Below, one piece after another: positions 19,276 through 22,850 of a stretch of DNA of 22,850 nt. Each line of letters starts with the position of its first letter. Positions within the stretch are counted from its first letter, which is position 1. The notes beneath the pieces are model-generated. The model had not been told where the DNA came from and did not search any database. It saw only the letters and a program-made list of their open reading frames with translations. The stretch spans positions 1-22,850 of the forward strand of contig JAHBMJ010002078.1 of NCBI GenBank assembly GCA_018398765.1, given 5' to 3'. The position numbers and the translations under genes are program-made. This stretch comes from Chromera velia. Taxonomy: Eukaryota > Sar > Chromeraceae.

Positions 19276-22200
19276 TCCCCTTCTTCCTTTTCTTTTCTAC
19301 AGACTCCGGCGGCTTCTGTTTGCTGGAAACGGCGCTTCCCCCCCTCCTTTTCTTCGGTTGATTCAGACCTTCCTCAAAAGCAGACGCACACCCTTCCTCT
19401 CCCCCCCTCTTCCTCTTCCCCGTCTTCGCAGCACTGGAGGAAGAGGGGGCGGCAGAGGCCGGAGGGACAGACGAGCCAGAGGGCAAAACGGAAAGGGGGG
19501 AACCGGAAGAACGATGGATTCGGCTGCTGCTGCTGCTGGTAGACCCACTGCACTTCTTGCACTGGGTTCGCCTGTGTCCATGCTCGCAAATGCTATTTCC
19601 TCTGCAATCTCTGCACGTGCTTCGATATCTGTTGTGTTCGCAGATGCTCGCGCCCCCACACTCTTTGCACTGACAGCGTCTCCGTCCGTGCTCGCAAATG
19701 CTCTTACCCCCACATTTCTGGCAGTTGTTTCGTTCCCGGCCGTGTTCGCAGATGTACCTCCCCCCACAATCTTTGCACTTGCTGGGCTGTCTGCCATGAA
19801 TGCAGAAATTCCTTGAACCGCAGTCCTTGCACTGATATGCCAATCGATTGTGCTTACACACCCTCCCGTTCTTCCTTTTCTTTTCCGCAGACTCTTGCGG
19901 CTTCTGTTTGCTGGGAACGGCGCCCCCCTTCCTCCTCTTCTCCGGCTGCTTCAGACGTCCCCCAGAACCAGACTCACCCCCTTCGGATGCGTTCGCTCCA
20001 TCCCCTCCCCTCTTCCTCTTCCCCGTCTTCGCAGCACTGGAGGAAGGGGGGGCGGCAGAGGCCGGAGGGACAGACGAGCCAGAGGGCAAAAGGGAAAGGG
20101 GGGAACGGGAAGAACGATGGATTTGGCTACTGCTGCTGCTGCTACTACTACTAGCCACAGACGGTTTGACCTTCAAGGTTTTGGCAGTCTGCTTCTTCAC
20201 TTTTTGCACAGGCACGCCTGAACTCTGTGTGGGCTTAGAAAAACCTTCCCAGCCACAGTCTTTGCACCGGTTTTGGTACTTGCCATGCTCGCAGAAGCTC
20301 GCTCCTCCGCACTCCCTGCACTGGCATCGCCTTTTATTGTGCTTGCAGATACTCACACCCCCGCAGTCTGTGCAATTGTTACGCTGTCGGCCGTGCTCGC
20401 AGACATACCTCCCTCCACACGCTTTGCATTTGCTGTGCTGCCTGCCGTGCATGCAAAACTTTGTTGCCTTCCCACTGGGTCCCCTCAGCCCTCCTTCCTT
20501 CTTTTTTCCATTCTCAGACTTCTGCAGCTGCAGCTTCTGCTTCGGATTGCTAGGAACGGTATTCTCCTTCCTCCCCCCCTCGTGCGGATTCACGACCGCC
20601 TCACCTCCTCTCTTTCCCTTCCCCGTCCGCCCAATGACGGCACTGCAGGAAGAGGGGGCGGCAGAGGTACGGGGAGTAGAGGCGGGCAGACGGGAAGGAA
20701 CAGAACCAGAGGAGTGACTGTTTCGGCCGCTGCTGCTGCTGCTGCTGCTGCTGCTACTGCCACCAGACAGTCTGGCCTTGAAGTTCTGGTCTTTGGCAGC
20801 CCTCTGCTGCTGATCCCACTCCCGCGTCCTGGTTCCCTCTTCCAACTTGATTTCGAGTTCTCCCCGCAACTCTTGCTGGTCGATCTCGGGACTGTTTGCG
20901 GAGGGGAAAAGGCGGGCGGGCGGGCGGGGATTGTCCTGGGCCAGCTGCACAGGCGGAGACGGCGTGGGGAAGGAGAGAGACGCAGGACGGGGGTGCGGCA
21001 AGACGAGGGGAGGTTCTTTGAGGAGGCGATCCTGATGCTGGTGATGGGGTGCTGGGGGGGCACCCCCGCAGAAGGAGAGGGATGGGGATCCTGTGCCTTT
21101 CTCCTATCGAGGTCTTCCTGCAATTTGTCCTTGTGCTTGTTGAACGACAGATGCCATCCGGGACCGTAGAATATGAGGATCTCTTCTCCCGCTTTGATGG
21201 ACTGGGTGGCCTTCAAAAACACACGGGATTGCAGCCCCTGGTTGATTTCTTTCTCTTCAAACTCGCAATTGACCAGGCTCAGTTTCGAGCAGTCACGTTC
21301 AAATTTACCGTCCCTCATGACGAGAGTCGGGTCGTTGGCGACCCCTGCCCCCCCTCTCAAACCCTCCAAATCTGCACACCCGTCTGCTCTACAGGGAACG
21401 ACGACAACCCTGTTCGACCCCCGAAGAGACCTTGCAAAGGTAGAGGGGATCTGGTTTCGGTCTACCTCTCCTTTGTCATGCTCCCACCCCTCATACTCAG
21501 TGACCCTCTCGTGTTTCTCAAAGTCACGGGTAGCGAACAAACCAAGGCCCGCACTCTTGATCTTGGACTTTTTTATCTCCACCCCGTCGCCAAGGGTCGC
21601 CACCTTGCCCTTCTTCCCCTTTTTAGAGTGAGAAGGATAATTGGGGTCTATATGATGCCACTCCTCCACCCGACGGCATCCATCAATCCTCTGGAGCCGG
21701 GATCGGTCTGCGAGGGGCGCGACTCGCTCTGCCCTATCCCTCCCCTCCCCACCTTTCTGCAGACCTGTTGCAGACTGCAACTCTGCTGCTTCTGGTGAGG
21801 AGGCGGCTGCTGCTTCTGCTGCTGACGGTGCAGATTTCTTTAAAGTATTTCCCCTCCCCCCCCCACTTCCCGAGGCGTCATTGTGAGAGACCCTCCCGAT
21901 CGTCTCGGCATGGACGTGATCGGAGTTTCGACAGAGGGAGAGGGCAATCTGCTTGCGCACAGACAGCAGTCCCGTCAGCCAAGCAAGGACCTTCTCGACT
22001 GCCTCTCTCAACTCCCCCTCCACCTCATTCCCACCCCCACACTCCTCCCCCCCCTCTGCCAGGAGAGCGACTGCACGAACGCTCAGATCTGCAACTCCTT
22101 CCCAGTCAGACCCCCAATCTGTCTTTCATCCGCTGACGCATTCGTAGCAGAGGAAGAAGACGAAGAAGAGGAACAAGACGAAAAAGAAGACAGCGATGTC

Positions 22201-22527
22201 TCCCCCCCCTCTGATGGCGCGCTCTCTCCCTTTTTCAACCTCTCCACTGCACCCGTCAACACCCGGACCATCTCCTCAATCTTGCCATTTTCCCTTAGAG
22301 AACCCACCAAACTCCTTCCTTCTGCTCCCGAGAGCCCCCTCGGATTGCTGCTGATGCTCTGAAACCGTTTCGCATCCTCAACAGGCTTCAGGAGATCGAA
22401 AGCGACCCCCGTCCCCCCCCTGGTTGAAAGAGCCTTGAGAACTCCCAACAGCTCTCCCCTCAGGGCAACGACATCTTCAGAGGAACCCCACAGGCCCCCT
22501 TTCTCGGCGAGACGGCAAGAGACCTTC
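18932..22527 (-). CDS. SET domain fused to arrays of an 18-residue Cys/His repeat (probable chromatin protein)
   Basis: Reads right to left in three segments. Segment 1 (22527-22083) is a helical N-terminal region starting at a probable acceptor TTCACAG|G; LLGVLKALS and IEEMVRVLTGAVERLK look like a small helical bundle. Segment 2 (22125-about 21000) holds a Ser/Ala-rich linker and a SET domain (about 21565-21150) with SAGLGLFATRDF, GAGVANDP and GEEILIFYGPGW. SET domains transfer methyl groups to lysine. Segment 3 (about 21103-18932) carries a charged coil (PEIDQQELRGELEIKLEEG), poly-Ser linkers, basic nuclear-signal-like patches (KTGKRKRGG) and three arrays of C-x-H-x6-C-x2-C-x5 repeats, a likely zinc-binding pattern. 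Each segment change needs a shift of one base in the same direction and falls near a G or C homopolymer. The true 5' end may be an exon right of 22540. The coding nature of each segment is strong; their joining is inferred. Confidence 0.7.
18945..20130 (-). repeat. Internal tandem duplication, period 588 bases
   Basis: The linker-plus-array module is present twice with high DNA identity. GCAGATGCT in the same context sits at 19052 and 19640, and TCGATTGTGCT at 19256 and 19844; both offsets are 588, which is 196 codons. In the Ser-rich linker the offset grows to 603 (19506 and 20109). A third module (20150-20760) is homologous but older. Confidence 0.8.
19540..19862 (-). repeat. Cys/His repeat array B
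   Basis: Encodes six consecutive units of C-x-H-x6-C-x2-C-x5, including CIHGRQPSKCKDCGG, CEHGRERNNCQKCGG, CEHGRRRCQCKECGG, CEHNRYRSTCRDC and CEHGHRRTQCKKC. All six keep the three Cys and one His. Confidence 0.85.
20240..20460 (-). repeat. Cys/His repeat array A (first, most diverged)
   Basis: Encodes four units: CMHGRQHSKCKACGG, CEHGRQRNNCTDCGG, CKHNKRRCQCRECGG and CEHGKYQNRCKDCG. It is followed by a Lys/Thr/Val-rich linker leading to a poly-Ser tract. Confidence 0.85.
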
Positions 22528-22539
22528 CTGTGAACCAAA

Positions 22540-22773
22540 AAGGCAGAAAACGAAGAAAGGACAGAGGATCAGAAAGCGGAATTAAGTGAAACAACTTAGG
22601 GGAACACAAACCACACAGTCCAGCCTGTCATCTTTTTCACTGGCACATCCCTGCTTCAACATATGCATCCTTCGACACAGAAAGCACAGCAAACTGCTCG
22701 GTCTCTGTCTCTCACCGTCTCTCACTCTCTCTCTTTTCTCGCGCGCGCACACACACACACACACACATACACA

Positions 22774-22815
<42 letters not shown>

Positions 22816-22850
22816 AGAAGAAGAGGGGGGGGGGGGGGGGGGGGGGGGAG
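22540..22850. repeat. Microsatellite cluster at the right edge
   Basis: Contains a CA dinucleotide tract (about 22747-22790), a GA tract (about 22791-22815), GAAGAAGAA, and an uninterrupted run of 24 G at 22825-22848. The stretch at 22540-22680 is probably intron or leader of the minus-strand SET/zinc-repeat gene; its first exon was not identified. Confidence 0.75.

Noticed and set aside
18932-20460. CRISPR-like array
   Set aside because: The repeats are 54-base coding units with conserved amino acids and no spacers; the period equals 18 codons.
18932-20460. EsV-1-7 cysteine-rich motif known from brown algae
   Set aside because: As I recall it, that motif has spacing C-x4-C-x16-C-x2-H. Here it is C-x-H-x6-C-x2-C with period 18, so it is a different repeat.
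21040-21070. Programmed minus-one ribosomal frameshifting as the cause of the SET/array frame change
   Set aside because: The direction fits, but no proper X XXY YYZ slippery heptamer lies in the right phase, and no clear downstream stem was seen. A homopolymer error or a short intron is simpler.
18986-21169. Plus-strand frames of more than 270 residues opposite the zinc-repeat arrays (Ala/Leu/Phe-rich)
   Set aside because: They are antisense shadows: the regular Cys/His codons on the minus strand read as Ala, Leu and Thr on the other strand.
22582-22788. A minus-strand frame beginning with alternating Cys and Val
   Set aside because: It is the translation of a CA dinucleotide tract. Its second half might include the true first exon of the SET/zinc-repeat gene, but no in-phase donor was found.

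Overview
This is a stretch of eukaryotic nuclear DNA. Genes carry GT-AG introns, the gaps are long and repeat-rich, and no bacterial operon or ribosome-binding-site structure is visible. Three things together suggest a chromerid alga such as Chromera velia or a related alveolate: a long helical-repeat protein of the heptatricopeptide (RAP-associated) style, algal-type SET proteins, and very abundant TCTG and CA microsatellites. This assignment is an inference; no species marker is present. The 3' splice sites are strikingly uniform, mostly TGCAG.

Layout, left to right. (1) About 1-2438, plus strand: the 3' part of a SET-domain gene, with a 1.5 kb intron built of alternating pyrimidine microsatellite and purine blocks. 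(2) 3070-3909, minus strand: an intronless two-pore-domain potassium channel. (3) 4193-4874, minus strand: protein-like fragments in three frames, possibly a decayed gene. (4) 5062-11417, plus strand: a gene of 12 exons whose phases all join to a 1012-residue helical-repeat protein, probably an organelle RNA-binding factor. (5) 12609-15523, minus strand: an unusual long ORF lying between AT-rich tracts. It encodes two copies of a two-domain unit, and each of the four domains carries a D...(W)xxVQxKS signature like a PD-(D/E)XK (Mrr-type, QxK) nuclease core. A frameshift separates the third and fourth domains. (6) 15787-18560: no gene recognised, but a diverged tandem duplication of about 1.2 kb. 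(7) 18932-22527, minus strand: a large gene joining a SET domain to three arrays of an 18-residue C-x-H-x6-C-x2-C repeat, with a recently duplicated 588-base module and two apparent frame changes. (8) 22540-22850: microsatellites ending in a 24-base G tract.

The genes do not form an evident pathway. Two encode SET proteins (probable lysine methyltransferases) of different types. The most unusual are the four-domain nuclease-like protein and the SET/zinc-repeat fusion. Their frame breaks may be assembly errors, very short introns or real inactivating mutations; RNA reads would decide.
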